From contig OX393569.1 in NCBI GenBank assembly GCA_947652115.1, forward strand, positions 6,191,008 to 6,255,007: a DNA stretch of 64,000 bases. Reading direction: 5' to 3'. Origin of the DNA: Blastomussa wellsi. Its lineage: Eukaryota > Cnidaria > Anthozoa > Scleractinia > Plerogyridae. The notes under the pieces were generated by a model, which made no database searches, had not been told where the DNA came from, and was given only the letters and a program-made list of their open reading frames with translations. Positions 24,001-34,350 of this stretch are shown here, one piece after another. Every line of letters begins with the position of its first letter. The first letter of the stretch is position 1. The position numbers and the translations under genes were made by a program.

Positions 24001-27000
24001 TTTTTGTCTATAAAGATGGGTCGGTCCACTGAAATAATATTATCCTTTTTAGTACTTACCGAGCGCGATGGCCGTAGTGGGGAATACTGGCCCGAGGTCG
24101 TAGCAGTACGGACCGAGCGCAGCGAGGTCTGTGCAAAAACGACCGAGGGCCAATATTCCAGCACGGCTCGAACAAGCTAGGTTAGTTAGGTCTTTATTAT
24201 ATGGCACATGCTTGCTTTTTTTTCTGTAAAAACGTACTTTCGGTGACTTGAATTGAAAGGCGTCCTTCATAACGTGTTTTGATGACGCGAGCAACTCAAA
24301 ATACGCCTCTTATGACCGTTTCTATGGAAACGGTCCGTATGGCAAAATCCCGACCAAGAAGGAACCGATCAGAGTGCTCGGATTTTCCTTTACACTGTCT
24401 TGCCAAAACTGATAAATCTAGACAACGGGTAAAGCCCCGGAGGAAGGGGAGGGGGGTTGGGCCTCTCATACTCAATTTTTCTTGGACAAGTGAACTCTTC
24501 TTAGGGGGAAAGGAACAGTGAGATTATCCCTACGTTAAGCACCAACCCGTGAAACGAGACCAGACCACAACACCGGGAACCTCCTTCCCTACTCTTTGCG
24601 AGAGGTGCGTGGGTTCTTTAACGTTCTCTGCTTATTGTAGCACTGAAGATGCGGGAGACGGGACCTACTGGTTTTCGTCCTTATTCGAGAAGACTAGAAC
24701 GTCTAACCATTTGCAGATGTCACTGCTAAGGCAACACATTCTCCTCAGTTATTTTAAGACCCTGAGATTTGGTCCGACGTGGGGCTCGAGACCGAGTAGT
24801 AAACAGATTATGTAAACACGGTTGTGACGTTCTAGGTTCGTGCGAATTTTTAAGAAATATTTTATAAAAGCAATAGAAGGCATTTTCCACGTTTACATAG
24901 CCCTATCTAAACACTCGGGGGCTTGGGAGGATTCTCGAAAGTAATGGAAACCCTCGACTTCGTCTCGGGTTTGCATAACTGTCTCGAATTCTCCCAAACC
25001 CCCTCGGAAAATGTCCTCTATTTTGTGGCCAATTACTGACCCCATCTTAAGCACCTTTTTGGGTAAATGTTATTTTGGCGAGCCGAAGTTAAATATGAAA
25101 ACAATAGCACTGAATAGGGTAACAAATTTCTTTTCTTCACATTTTTAAATCCCTCCTTGCTAGATGATGGGCATCCCGTCTCTTTCATATAGAAGTCTCC
25201 CCGGCCCGGGAGACTTGTTTTGTAGCCTGGAGCCCTGATGCATTTTTCACCTTCATGCCAACACAAGAATTAGACTTTTTACAATTGTGTTCTCTGATTA
25301 TTTACAAAAGAAACAACAAAGCAGCCGTTGGAGAATTTAATTGAATCAATCGCGCACGAATCCACCCTTCTTTATCGTCATCAAGCTAAAAAAATCTAGC
25401 AAAGTTTGGAAACAATTATGAAAATTTATTCAACCTTTTCGATCTTTACAAACTTGAATCAAATCAATCAGTCAATCAGTCCTTTGTTTGACGTGGTCAG
25501 TACCCTAAGCGTGAGAGTTACAATCGTGGACAACACTAGTCGAGACAAACGACTCGGCCTCCTCTTTCTGAATTTTCTGGATCCGTCCCAATGTCTTGAC
25601 ATGAAAGCCGAGCGCGTGATACATTTCAACTTACATGCAAGGTTTGCAATCCCCCCGCACCCGGCTTTCAGTGTTATAACCAATCACAGAGCGGTATTAT
25701 TTGAAATGTTTTGATATCACAATGGTGTATCTGACTTCTAAAAATAGTTACGATAAGAGCCACAATTTCTGAGAATTGCTGTCACGTTTCCTCGACCTTG
25801 CAAATTTGAGGGCAACATTGACAACATAAAACAGGATGGGGCCAAATTAGCAGGAATTTAGCGAAGTGTTTCAACAATTCTGTCCACGATTGTAATTTCC
25901 GCCGGTACACCACGAAATAGTGAAGTTAACAGTAGAAAAATATACACTTCGCTAGAAGCTTATTAACTCTATAACAAGCAATAATTATTAAAACAAATGA
26001 TTACAAATTAAAATTGTTATGGTTACAATATTTTGTCTAACTTCGTGTAAAATGTAACATCGAAAAATATTTGGCGACTATGTTGTCGTAAAATTATAAC
26101 GTTGCTGAGACAATCTAAACATCGATACAAAAATTTTAAAATATTTTGGTGTCCCATTTTAGCTTGCAAGTTATTTAGCTCAAAGCAACCTCTGTGACTA
26201 ATAATCTAAATGACTTGAGATAATCGTTTATATTTCAAATTTTCAAATTCAAAAGTATTTTCGTTTTCTTTACTTCCAAATGGTCGTAGTAATTGTTTAT
26301 TTCAAACAAAAACACGCAACAGAAGAATTAACCATATTAAACTACCGTATTTGAAAAACTTTCTAGATTATCTCAGTCTCCATGATAATCATTAACAATG
26401 AGAGATTTTAACCTCAAAGTTGTAACCTCATATATACCTCATTACTACACTCTTCAATTTCCTCCACGAAAAAAGAATATTTTTAAAGCTAACATATCGA
26501 AGGATTACTGTCCTCTTTGTCAAATGTATTCAATTTTAACCCGTTTGGTCAAAACCTGGATAGAATAGAATCACAGGTTCGGAGACTTATTCCTGCAGGT
26601 AAACTTTCCAGTGAAAAAAAAATTGAATACGACATAGTTCACAAAAAGTAGCTAGAATCTCAAAGATTTGATCTTTGGAAAAATCGAAGAATTGGAGAAA
26701 TCTGATAGCTAATTACACCTCGTCGACCCCAACATAGTAGACTAAAACTACGTCCATGCACGCAAAGTCAGATAAATTTGAAAAAGTCGTTTTCGTCCCG
26801 AAAATGAATAAAATGTTTTTTGCCCACAATATGCCGTTTTCAATTTGTTGCACTGTTGTGACTCAGTGTTTCTAAAAAGTTCCGTTTCGGCCGTCCTTAC
26901 TAACATACCTTACGTTGCCAGCGTTTTCAAATTTATCCACTTTGGCGAGCGTTTTCAAAAACTTTCGTTTTCGGTAACCGAAAACTCCGTTTTAACGTGA

Positions 27001-30000
27001 GCGGAAGGCCAGTCCTGGGAAAATTGTTTCGTTTTCAAATTTAAGTATCCGCATTAAGCTGGACGACTGATCATGATCAGTAGTTAAAACCTTTATGTAT
27101 TTGCCCCCTTTAAATTAGATTGTTGTCAAAATCAATTTCAATTTGTAAGATACAAATGCGAATCTATGACAACATCGATTCATATTTTGTATGGTTGAGT
27201 AGAAATCCGTTTCTATTGAAAACACTGGATGCGATTATTACCAAAGTCAGTAACAACTATTCTCCCATCACTAAGAACTGCTATAGAGAATGGCTGATTA
27301 AACTCTCCTATCTCGCTCCCTTTGGCTCCAAACTTTGTTATAAACTTTCCCCTCGGATCAAACACTTGTACCCTGTTATTCCCTGAATCACAGACCAACA
27401 GGTGTCCTGCCTTGTCAACTGACAAGCAACGAGGTTTATTAAACTCTCCATCCTTCTTCCCCTTCTTTCCAAATTTATAAAGAAAATTTCCAGCCTTATC
27501 ATAAGTCTTGATACAATGTTCCTCACTATCTGAAACTAGAAGATATTTGTCATATTCGACACAATGATGGGGAAACGTGAAAGAACCCTCTCCGCCAATT
27601 TTACGTAAAAACTGACCATCAGGCGAAAAGATCTTAACAGCTTTCTTTTCAGCAGTGATAATATTCCCTTCGTTGTCTACAGATAAACCACTAGGAAAAT
27701 TAAACTGGTGATCAAGACTTCCTTTACCCCCAAATTTGCTAAGGTACTCGCCCTGCTCGCTGAACAGCTGAACACGATGGTTTTTACTGTCTGCGACTAT
27801 TAGATTCCCATTCTTATCGAAGGCGATACCGCAAGGAAAGTCAACTTCTCCCTGCTTATTACCTTTTTTACCAAAAGATCTTAAGCAAGCTCCATCACTA
27901 CTAAATACCTGAACCCTATTGTTACCAGTTTCAGCCACTGCAATTTGATTGCGTTCATTCACTGCCACTCCCCAAGGCTTGCTAAGCGGTCCAACAGGCG
28001 AACCTTCTTCTCCAAAGGATAATACGGGCCTGTATTGCCTGGGTTTCAATTGAACTGAAAAAGGACTTCCACGAATATGAGCTTCATTTACCTTCACTGA
28101 TATGTCGCACTTCCCAGTTTCTTTGGCAAAGTAGCTGATCTTGTAGCTGCCAGTTTTGCTATCTTGGACTCGCGCTTTCGTCGCACAGACCTGGCCTTGA
28201 CCATTTCTAATTTCCACTGTTACGTGGTCACGCTCTTCATAACATTGTTCCCCTTCAGCATTTCTTGTTGTCAAAATGAACTCTGCTTCAAGTCCAACAA
28301 TCGCTTCACTGATTCCTTTTCCTTCGGCACTCGATTTCTGCGTTTTAGTTTTGCTAGAAAAGGTTTGGAATGAGCCGATTCCTTCAGTGTTTACTCTATC
28401 TATCAATGTTTCGTTTTCTGCGAAAACGAATTGACGAAGGCCTTCCAGGACACCGAAGAGTTGTCCTCGTGCGTCATTGACTTCCGGAAAGAGTGTATTT
28501 AATGGCTTATCCAACCTCACAATCTCTGTGTTTGTGCTTCGCTTTAAAAGTGTTTCTGTTTCTTTAACTGCTGTCTCGGCCACTTCAACTTGCTCTGCAA
28601 TCGCTGTCTTTTGCATTCCCAGACGCTGGAGTGATTGTTTTCCTTGATTCTCCACGTCATTTAAGATTGCCTGAATTTTAGCTTCGATAACAGCCATGAT
28701 GCTATCAGCAAATTGCTGCACACCTCGTTTCACATTGGCCACTTTTTCTTGAATTTGAGCACAGTTCTCGTCAACCTGAGTGATTCTGTTTCTCATCTGT
28801 TGCGCCTTTTCTTTGTGCGATTCAACCATTGACTTGACTTCCGCTTTTCTTTCATTTGCTTCTTCTTCCAAAAGTGTCTTGACGTGTCCATCGTGAAAGG
28901 TTGCAACACAAGAGTTGCAAATTGGCTCTACGCAGTTCTTACAAAAGAATTCCAATTCTTTCTTTCCGTGGCCTGGCTTTGGACAAAATGCTGGTCGCTT
29001 TAAAACATCCTCGATGTCTTGATCTTGAAAGTCTTTAAGTGCCAACACACGGTGTTCTTTATTGGCTTTGATTATGTTATGCGCGGTGAGACAGTCGTCA
29101 CACCAGAAGGCACAACACTGGAAGCAATACGAACTCTGTGCGCTTTTCTGGTCGCAGTTTCCACATTTCACACCTTCATTGTTGCACTCTTTGATGGCCA
29201 ACACATCAAGCAAACTGTTGATGCGGAAGGTGGTGGGCAGGTCGTTCAGAGTTCCACTATTTGGGACTCTACTCTCTCTTCGGCATTCTGGGCATGTTAT
29301 GACATCATGGCGGCCACTCGTTCGTAGAATCCCTTTCAAGCAATGAAGACAAAAACTGTGCAAACATGGCAGCTGTTTTGGGTCTGTGAATGTGTTCATG
29401 CACACAGAACAGGATACTTCCTCATGAAGGTTGTTCAGCAGGGTTTTGATATCCATGATTAAAAGCGGAAAACGAAGAAGGTCTGGAGTTGTATAAAACG
29501 CCTCCAACAATGATATCTTGTGATCGAGCGACTTATAATGTTAACCAATCACAGACTACTATCATAGACATATTTGACACGTAAGGTTTCTTAGAACTCA
29601 CCAGTTTAGCTTGACCTTATCGAAATCAGATTCTTTGGCAAAACGATTGCTCAAAAAATATCAAGATCACTGTTTTTTGTGGTACTGACCAATCACAGAG
29701 CCGCGGTATTGATTTAGTGTCACTTCTAAAAATAATAACGGGAAGAACCACGATTTCTGAAAATTGTACTTAGGATTACCTGGCATTAAAATTAAGGGGC
29801 TATCGGATACCGTCTCTAATGAAAATCAATGCGCCTGGTATAATGTTTCACCTGAGGTGGTTTCGCTGTTTTTTTTTTTGCTTTGTAGCACGTTGCAACC
29901 GGGTCTCTTTCGGATCTTAGATGAAAATAAGTCGATTTTTTCCGGTTGAAGGTTTTATTGCTTCATTTCTATGCAGAGAGGAGGCAGTGTGGCCGGGCGG

Positions 30001-31685
30001 TTAGAGCGTTGGACTTGAAATCCATAAGTCGTGGGTTCAAGTCCCGCTCTGATCACTAGCTGGTGTTGTTCTCGGTAGCCCCGAGTTCAACTCCTCCGCT
30101 ACGCTTGTAAATAGCCAACTGGTCTGCCTCCTGCCAGTTGGGATTCTTAACCTTGTTGTGTTCATTTAAAATGTTTGTTTACATTGGCCCTGAAAAGCCC
30201 CAACGGGGAGTGGTCAATTAAGTAATAATAATTATTATTATTATTAAAATGTATAAGTGGGACGTCCTTTACCAACGAGGCGTAAATACACCTCTGTTCT
30301 AACATTCACGTTTCCTAAGAATTGCCGACTATGAAGTAAGATAATATCATTGAATTCAAACTCTGCTTTGTGAGGGGGCTGTTCAGGTGATCTTGGGGTC
30401 ACTGAGGCATTCAGGGAAATGAGACTCGTACCTGGACTCGGACCCAGAAATCAGGACCAGCCGGTGAATCTCGGACATTCATGCGAAATCCCGACCAAGA
30501 AAAGACAATCAAGAACGCTCGGATTTACCTCGAGACAAACTTGCCATATAATGAAGTAATTTATTTTATCTGTATTCGCACTTAAACGCCTGTTTTTGTT
30601 TATTCGTAATAATTCGGCTCGATCTCTTATCCGGAGTAATTCTTTAACGGCTACAAAGTACCCGCGGGTCACGCCCGCTTTATAGATTTCTTACTGTCTA
30701 AATATTGCATTTCGTTTTTCAGCTTTGGATCGAAGTATCGCTCTCCTCGCACGGGAATTATTTACAACAACGAAATGGACGACTTTTCGACTCCCGGTAC
30801 AAAAAACGCTTACGGAGTGGAACCTTCCGAGTCGAACATGATTCGGCCTGGGAAACGGCCCCAGTCTTCGACCGCGCCGTCGTTATTTTTGGATAAGGAT
30901 GGAGTGGCCCGTTTAGTTATCGGAGCGTCTGGTGGAACGAAAATAACAACTGCCATTTCTTTGGTAAGGCATTTTGCTCCATAGGTTTATTTATCAGTTA
31001 TTTTGTAAGTTTTGTTTCTGATTTTGAGCTTTTATGGAAAGTTTGCATTGAGGGCAACAATGTTACCATTGAACTGCAATATTAGTCTGTATGGGTGGCA
31101 TTTGAAATTCAGCGTTCCCGACCTCGTGGTTGAGTTTTTTTTTACTGAAAACAGGTAACTTGTAAAACCGAGGGAGAAGCCACGTGACCCAAATGGCGAT
31201 TGGATTGTTTTGTCTTTTGATTGGCTGTCGCTTTAAAGTCTTTACTCTGATTGGTCAGGGCAAATCAAAGTACACCAGATTTTTGAACCAATGATAATTC
31301 TCAGGAGACGCATTAGAAGTTGAGCAGCAAGGTAGGGTTAGTGTGAGGGATCGGAAAGTTTTCGTATTAAGGAGTAGTGCTCCAACACAGTCTTACATTA
31401 TTATATTTTGTTTTTTAGGTTATGATGAATTACCTGTGGTTTAACCGAACTCTGCCGCAAGCTGTAGTCGACCCCAGGCTCCACCATCAGTTACTTCCCA
31501 TGTTCATTCGTATCGACAAGGATTACCCCATGCCCCTCGCCATCCAAGCAGGACTGCAGAAGCTTGGGCACGAGGTCAGGAACATAAGTGGTTATGCAGT
31601 CGTGCAGGCTGTGGCCAGGAACGAGGATGGAACACTGACTGGGAAATCCGATCCCAGGAAGAGCGGCTGGGCCGCTGGATACTGA
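18063..31685 (+). CDS. GGT1: Gamma-glutamyltransferase (second tandem copy)
   Basis: Model: exons 18063-18136, 19374-19834, 20246-20444, 20732-21036, 22311-22447, 23783-23976, 30723-30963, 31419-31685, all GT-AG with matching phases; 625 aa. Seen: a 29-residue cytoplasmic tail, a membrane segment at about 31-52, then a proline-rich stalk and the GGT fold. Motifs include [26 protein letters not shown] (Arg157), [26 protein letters not shown] with catalytic Thr435, NNEMDDF and [13 protein letters not shown]. All expected catalytic residues are present, so it should be active. Known: the enzyme works at the cell surface in glutathione and gamma-glutamyl turnover. Compared with the upstream copy, the membrane and stalk coding regions share one exon instead of two. 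The sixth intron is 6.7 kb and contains a complete antisense TRIM gene. The start is the ATG followed by Ser-Ser-Glu, the first in an exon that reads in phase into the membrane exon. Confidence 0.95.
18991..19109. repeat. Degenerate foldback of the 'gtttcatcac' family
   Basis: 'aaacactcgag' and 'tttttcatcaca' on the left face 'tgtgatgaaaca' and 'tctctcttgttt' on the right. The wording matches the foldbacks at 35412-35556 and 60130-60835. It is non-coding, in the first intron of the second GGT. Confidence 0.55.
19884..20021. mobile_element. MITE family B, copy 2
   Basis: GCAGCTCTTGTAAG at the left mirrors CTTACGAGAGCTGC at the right. The interior 'aaacaaacaacaggaacaat' and 'cccctagcccc' match the copies at 12976-13070 and 55411-55542. 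It is non-coding, in an intron of the second GGT. Confidence 0.75.
21351..21824. mobile_element. Inverted-repeat element with another nested inside
   Basis: 'tttacgaaaccacgacggc' on the left is mirrored by 'gccgtcgtggtttcg' on the right, giving an element of about 470 bp. Inside it, 21473-21600 is a second element whose ends 'gctaattttaggctcgatt' and 'aatcgagcctacgctaattt' are also inverted. Neither codes for protein. Both lie in the fourth intron of the second GGT. Confidence 0.65.
21905..22045. repeat. Minisatellite of 'gaatactccaggtg' units
   Basis: Four to five imperfect units carry TTGAATACTCCAGGTG followed by a (T/C)ACGTATTCAA-type phrase. Spacing is irregular at about 30-50 bp. The array is partly palindromic (TTGAATA...TATTCAA). 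It is intronic and non-coding. Confidence 0.7.
22462..23592. mobile_element. 1.1-kb inverted-repeat element carrying nested foldbacks
   Basis: GGGGGACTCGCATATGAAAG at the left is inverted as CTTTCATATGCGAGTCCCCC at the right. Inside are two strong foldbacks. One lies near 22672-22790 ('agtgttttctac' and its inverse). The other is at 23105-23292, with arms AGCAATAGACCACAAGTTTC and the inverse. A partial relative of the outer element lies at 37001-37235. The element is non-coding and occupies the fifth intron of the second GGT. Confidence 0.75.
24870..25025. mobile_element. MITE family C, copy 2
   Basis: 'actcgggggcttgggagga' to 'aaaccctcgacttcg' on the left faces 'tgtctcgaattctcccaaac' and 'cccctcgg' on the right. 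It shares 'gaattctcccaaa', 'gtttgcataact' and 'aatgtcctctatt' phrases with 13359-13537. It is non-coding. Confidence 0.65.
25678..25782. repeat. Diverged direct repeat (left member) flanking the nested TRIM gene
   Basis: 'accaatcacagag' followed by 'cggtatt', 'cttctaaaaata' and 'ccac.atttctga.aattg' is matched in the same order at 29687-29768, on the other side of the TRIM gene. Roughly 45 of the aligned bases agree well and the rest is diverged. I infer an old repeat or duplication boundary. Confidence 0.45.
27213..29456 (-). CDS. TRIM71-like: TRIM-NHL E3 ubiquitin ligase, intronless, nested antisense in GGT-2
   Basis: A single uninterrupted frame of 747 aa. Domains in order: RING of C3HC4 type at 16-59 (CSVC...CLHSFCLHC...CPEC); two B-boxes at about 98-139 and 155-197; a heptad-rich coiled coil at about 198-320; a filamin/ABP280 repeat at about 380-472; and six NHL repeats from about 480 to the end, with recurring GNNRVQVF and FGKKG phrases. 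Known: this order with two B-boxes is that of TRIM71/LIN-41, a ubiquitin ligase and RNA-binding translational repressor; TRIM2/3 have one B-box. Inferred: a member of the amplified cnidarian TRIM-NHL set rather than a strict orthologue. The start is the ATG reading MDIKTLL, because the frame open upstream of it has only a TTG. The gene lies wholly inside a GGT intron on the opposite strand. Confidence 0.93.
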   Translation of the reverse strand: MDIKTLLNNLHEEVSCSVCMNTFTDPKQLPCLHSFCLHCLKGILRTSGRHDVITCPECRRESRVPNSGTLNDLPTTFRINSLLDVLAIKECNNEGVKCGNCDQKSAQSSYCFQCCAFWCDDCLTAHNIIKANKEHRVLALKDFQDQDIEDVLKRPAFCPKPGHGKKELEFFCKNCVEPICNSCVATFHDGHVKTLLEEEANERKAEVKSMVESHKEKAQQMRNRITQVDENCAQIQEKVANVKRGVQQFADSIMAVIEAKIQAILNDVENQGKQSLQRLGMQKTAIAEQVEVAETAVKETETLLKRSTNTEIVRLDKPLNTLFPEVNDARGQLFGVLEGLRQFVFAENETLIDRVNTEGIGSFQTFSSKTKTQKSSAEGKGISEAIVGLEAEFILTTRNAEGEQCYEERDHVTVEIRNGQGQVCATKARVQDSKTGSYKISYFAKETGKCDISVKVNEAHIRGSPFSVQLKPRQYRPVLSFGEEGSPVGPLSKPWGVAVNERNQIAVAETGNNRVQVFSSDGACLRSFGKKGNKQGEVDFPCGIAFDKNGNLIVADSKNHRVQLFSEQGEYLSKFGGKGSLDHQFNFPSGLSVDNEGNIITAEKKAVKIFSPDGQFLRKIGGEGSFTFPHHCVEYDKYLLVSDSEEHCIKTYDKAGNFLYKFGKKGKKDGEFNKPRCLSVDKAGHLLVCDSGNNRVQVFDPRGKFITKFGAKGSEIGEFNQPFSIAVLSDGRIVVTDFGNNRIQCFQ
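29687..29768. repeat. Diverged direct repeat (right member) flanking the nested TRIM gene
   Basis: This is the counterpart of 25678-25782: 'accaatcacagag.cgcggtatt', then 'cacttctaaaaata' and 'accacgatttctgaaaattg'. It lies about 230 bp upstream of the TRIM start codon, so it may fall in that gene's promoter region. Confidence 0.45.
29981..30246 (+). mobile_element. tRNA-derived SINE with (ATT)n tail
   Basis: The head is tRNA-like: an A-box-like 'gtggccgggcggttagagcg', an anticodon-arm-like 'gacttgaaatcca', and a B-box 'ggttcaagtcc'. A conserved body follows ('agttgggattcttaac', 'tgtttgtttacat', 'ggggagtggtcaatt'), then an ATT-rich tail. The body phrases recur at 46858-47119. It is a SINE rather than a tRNA gene because the body is shared and there is no Pol III T-run right after the head. 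Confidence 0.8.
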
Positions 31686-31689
31686 CCAG

Positions 31690-32018
31690 CATCATTCTCG
31701 TCCCCATAGCCCTTTACGTTTCTCTTAGCCGGCCGGGCCTTGGCACGAGAAACGAAGGGCTGAGTGGAGACATAGAATTTCCAGTCCGGGATTCTAGGAC
31801 TTGCGGACTTAATGTATATAGCATTGATGTTTCTACATGTTGTGTGTCGTAATATGGCGGCCGGCAAACATTTTGACTTCCGTTTAAGATTTCTTTGTTC
31901 TCAACAGCCAATAAAAAATTTCGAACTTTTTTTAAAATCGTATGTCCCCGGCCCTTCGTTTTTCGCGCCAAGGCCCTGCCGGCGAAGAGAAACGAAAAGG
32001 GCTATGGGGACGAGAATG
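31690..32018. mobile_element. MITE (CATTCTCGTCCCC ends) at the GGT-2 stop codon
   Basis: The left end CATTCTCGTCCCCATAGCCC and the right end 'gggctatggggacgagaatg' form inverted repeats of about 70 bp with a few differences. GACCAGCAT occurs on both sides (31684-31692 and 32019-32027), most simply read as a target-site duplication overlapping the ends. The left copy begins inside the GGT stop codon (tGA). The element is about 330 bp and non-coding. A truncated copy lies at 2340-2592. Confidence 0.85.
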
Positions 32019-32050
32019 GACCAGCATGTGCATTTTTCTCCAAAAAAAAC

Positions 32051-32134
32051 CAACCTCCTTCCCAGGGTCTCTCATCTTCCCGCCCTCCCGGTGCGATGAG
32101 GGCGGGAGGTTGAGAGACCCTGGGAACGAGGTTG
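32051..32134. repeat. 84-bp foldback
   Basis: CAACCTCCTTCCCAGGGTCT on the left mirrors 'agaccctgggaacgaggttg' on the right, with inner pairing of 'cgccctc' and 'gagggcg'. It is a compact hairpin element just beyond the MITE at the end of the second GGT. Confidence 0.8.
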
Positions 32135-32828
32135 ATTTTTCTCAAGACGGATTTTGGAGCAAAATAGAGACTGCTCGCAGTCTATTCCTATTCTGTTTCC
32201 GTACGCAGCTTGCATTTTATTGCTTTAAAAGGATTGGGGATCAGTTTAATTTTTAGCCTTTCGGGGTTTGGGAGTGGAGTTTAAACACTGAACCGGAAAA
32301 CCGCTACTACAAACCAATGAGAAATGGCGGATTTGTTGCCAAGATCTCGACAAGTAGAAGAACTTGAACGGACTGATCCTTGCGGCAGGGAAGAGACCGA
32401 GACAAGATGAGAAATAGAACTAAAATATGAACAAATAGTGCCCCACCGGCCCCTCCCTTTAGTGATCTGCTCCTGGTAGCGGCCAAGTAGCCTGCGTTCA
32501 GCCTTTCTACCACCGCTTTAAGAAATAGACGTCTGTATGTAGGTAGGCTAGGTCGATACATCCTCCAAGGTATATAAATCTCAGCAACTCTGTGATATTT
32601 AGTAAAGAACACTGCGATGCTTGTGATCTAACGTTATACAGAATTGGCGGATCCACACCTTGAACTAAGGGTGGGGAGTGGGGGTTGGGAAAGATTTAGA
32701 TGGAGTCATGCGCGACGCCGAATACGTGGAGCATTACCAAACGTAAGGGGAGGGTCTCCTAAGATTTATACCACAGGGAAACCACAATAATTGAGTAAAA
32801 TAAATAAATTAATAAAGGATATATCCTT

Positions 32829-33298
32829 AGGCCTCACGTATATGGTCTCGGGTCCCCGAGACAACCCTCCCTCCCGAGACAACTTTACCAAGCGTTTACC
32901 CTGTTTGATTATTCATAAAGTTTTTTAATATTCAACTTACCAGTTATCCTTCTTCCTTTGAATTTCTTTTGTTTATTCGCCTTGCTGGGTTAAATTCTAT
33001 TACGATAGTGCAATTTTTTGCTTAAAAACCTGAAATCCGGACTGTACATGACACTCGCCACACCATGAGTTGTCCCGGGTAGGCGAGCCAAAGTGTTTAA
33101 ATGAGAAAAACTTGTCCCGCCTGCCAGGGTGACCCTACCTGCCAAGACGAGACAACTAGCCTACCCGAGTCAACTCGGGTAGGATCATATAAACGGTTGG
33201 CGGAATGTTTCAACATTTTAGTGAAAAGTTAGCTCGCCCAGGGTAACTCGGGGGAGGGTTGTCTCGGGTACCTCGAGGCCATATAAATGGGGCCTTAT
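32829..33298. mobile_element. Inverted-repeat element with 'gtctcggg' ends
   Basis: 'atggtctcgggtccccgaga' and 'caaccctccc' at the left are mirrored by 'ggagggttgtctcgggtacc' and 'ggccatata' at the right. The interior repeats 'cccgagtcaactcgggtagg'-type phrases. It is about 470 bp and non-coding. Confidence 0.75.
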
Positions 33299-33950
33299 TA
33301 CTCACATGGTTCAGTTGAAAGTAAACTATGTGAATAATTTACTGATCCATTTGTACAAGAGATCCGGCACTTCTCGTCGGTTTGTTGTAGTGGTCTTGTA
33401 ATTGTAGATCATCTATTGCATTTAGTTGAAAGACGCGACAGCACTGTTGTCGTGTGCTGAGCTGAATTATGCAAATTTTGTCCTAAACTATACAATAAAA
33501 TGACAAGGGAGGCAACTTTTTCACGAAGCGATTTGAACACGCTGAGCGAAATCGTTTTGAACTCTCTTCTTCTTAGCCATCACGAAAAACCAAACCAAAA
33601 TGGACTCAAAGCTGGATAATTTGTGAATACGCCAACCTGAAAGTTTCACGATTTCCAGCCAAAATTCTAGCTCCCTTTTCGCTGTTTTTCTCCAGAATTT
33701 TTTCGCAATAGTTGGGGTCCGTTACATTCTGACAAACGTCAAAATTTTGCAAATCACTTTAATACGCTAACTACCCCGAAAAGATATGATGGCAGCCGGT
33801 GCCGTAAACGGTCGATGCCATAATTGGTAACCAAGCTTTTCGGAATGGACGATGCCATAATCTGCTCTTGTTTAGGCCTTTCACACTGGTTTGCTTGCGG
33901 TTAGCTTTATTTGTTGGGTAGGGCAATACTGTAAGTAAAATAGACTAAGA

Positions 33951-34223
33951 CAGGGACGGCGGAGCGTTTATCGCGACAACGCGAGTGCTTATCGTTTGAA
34001 ATCTAGAGGCTCGGAAATGGTATTTTCAACGTTCTCCATGATGTATTTCTTAAAAAAAAAGACAACCTGGATAAGTGTAGGTACTTTTTGTGCTACGGCA
34101 ATATTTTGGAAGTTTTGTAAATACGAACCTTGTACCAAAACACAAAATTGTCATTGTCGTAAAAAGTGGGGGGGCTGAAGCCCCCCCAGCCCCCCCCCGC
34201 CCCCCCCGGCTCCGCCGTCCCTG
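33951..34223. mobile_element. MITE with CAGGGACGGCGGAGC ends
   Basis: The 15-bp left end CAGGGACGGCGGAGC is exactly inverted at the right (GCTCCGCCGTCCCTG). A C-rich run next to the right end includes 'gggctgaagcccccccagcc'. The interior has no reading frame of note. Confidence 0.8.
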
Positions 34224-34269
34224 TAAGAAAGTAATTTTTTATAATGAAATTTTGTGGGGATTTGGCGGA

Positions 34270-34350
34270 TCAGTCTGGTGGTGTAGTGGTGAGATAAGAA
34301 TGTTAGCATGTTAGAGGTTCGGGGTTCGATTCTGGTCATTGCCACACAAT
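34270..34350 (+). mobile_element. tRNA-like segment, probably SINE head or tRNA pseudogene
   Basis: 'tggtggtgtagtggtgag' resembles an internal A box and 'ggttcggggttcgattctgg' a B box with T-arm. No proper anticodon stem forms between them, so a functional tRNA is unlikely. It could be a SINE head without a recognisable body. Confidence 0.45.

Larger units (their letters stand above)
23977..27212. other. First part of the long sixth GGT-2 intron
   Basis: I see no exon of either strand here. The stretch holds a dispersed repeat near 24060-24180 ('gaccgagcgcagcgaggtc'), a segment at 24343-24420 ('aaatcccgaccaagaa', then 'gctcggatttt') that recurs at 30480-30555, a family C foldback, AT-rich DNA at 25900-26750, and a 'gttttcaaa' repeat at 26780-27030. 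The remainder shows nothing recognisable. Confidence 0.5.

Noticed and set aside
29457..29510. An 18-codon N-terminal extension of the TRIM protein
   Set aside because: The extension begins at TTG, not [19 protein letters not shown] directly before the RING is a far more natural start.
29981..30060. Functional tRNA-Ser-like gene
   Set aside because: The tRNA-like head runs directly into a SINE body also found at 46858-47119, and no T-run terminator follows the head.
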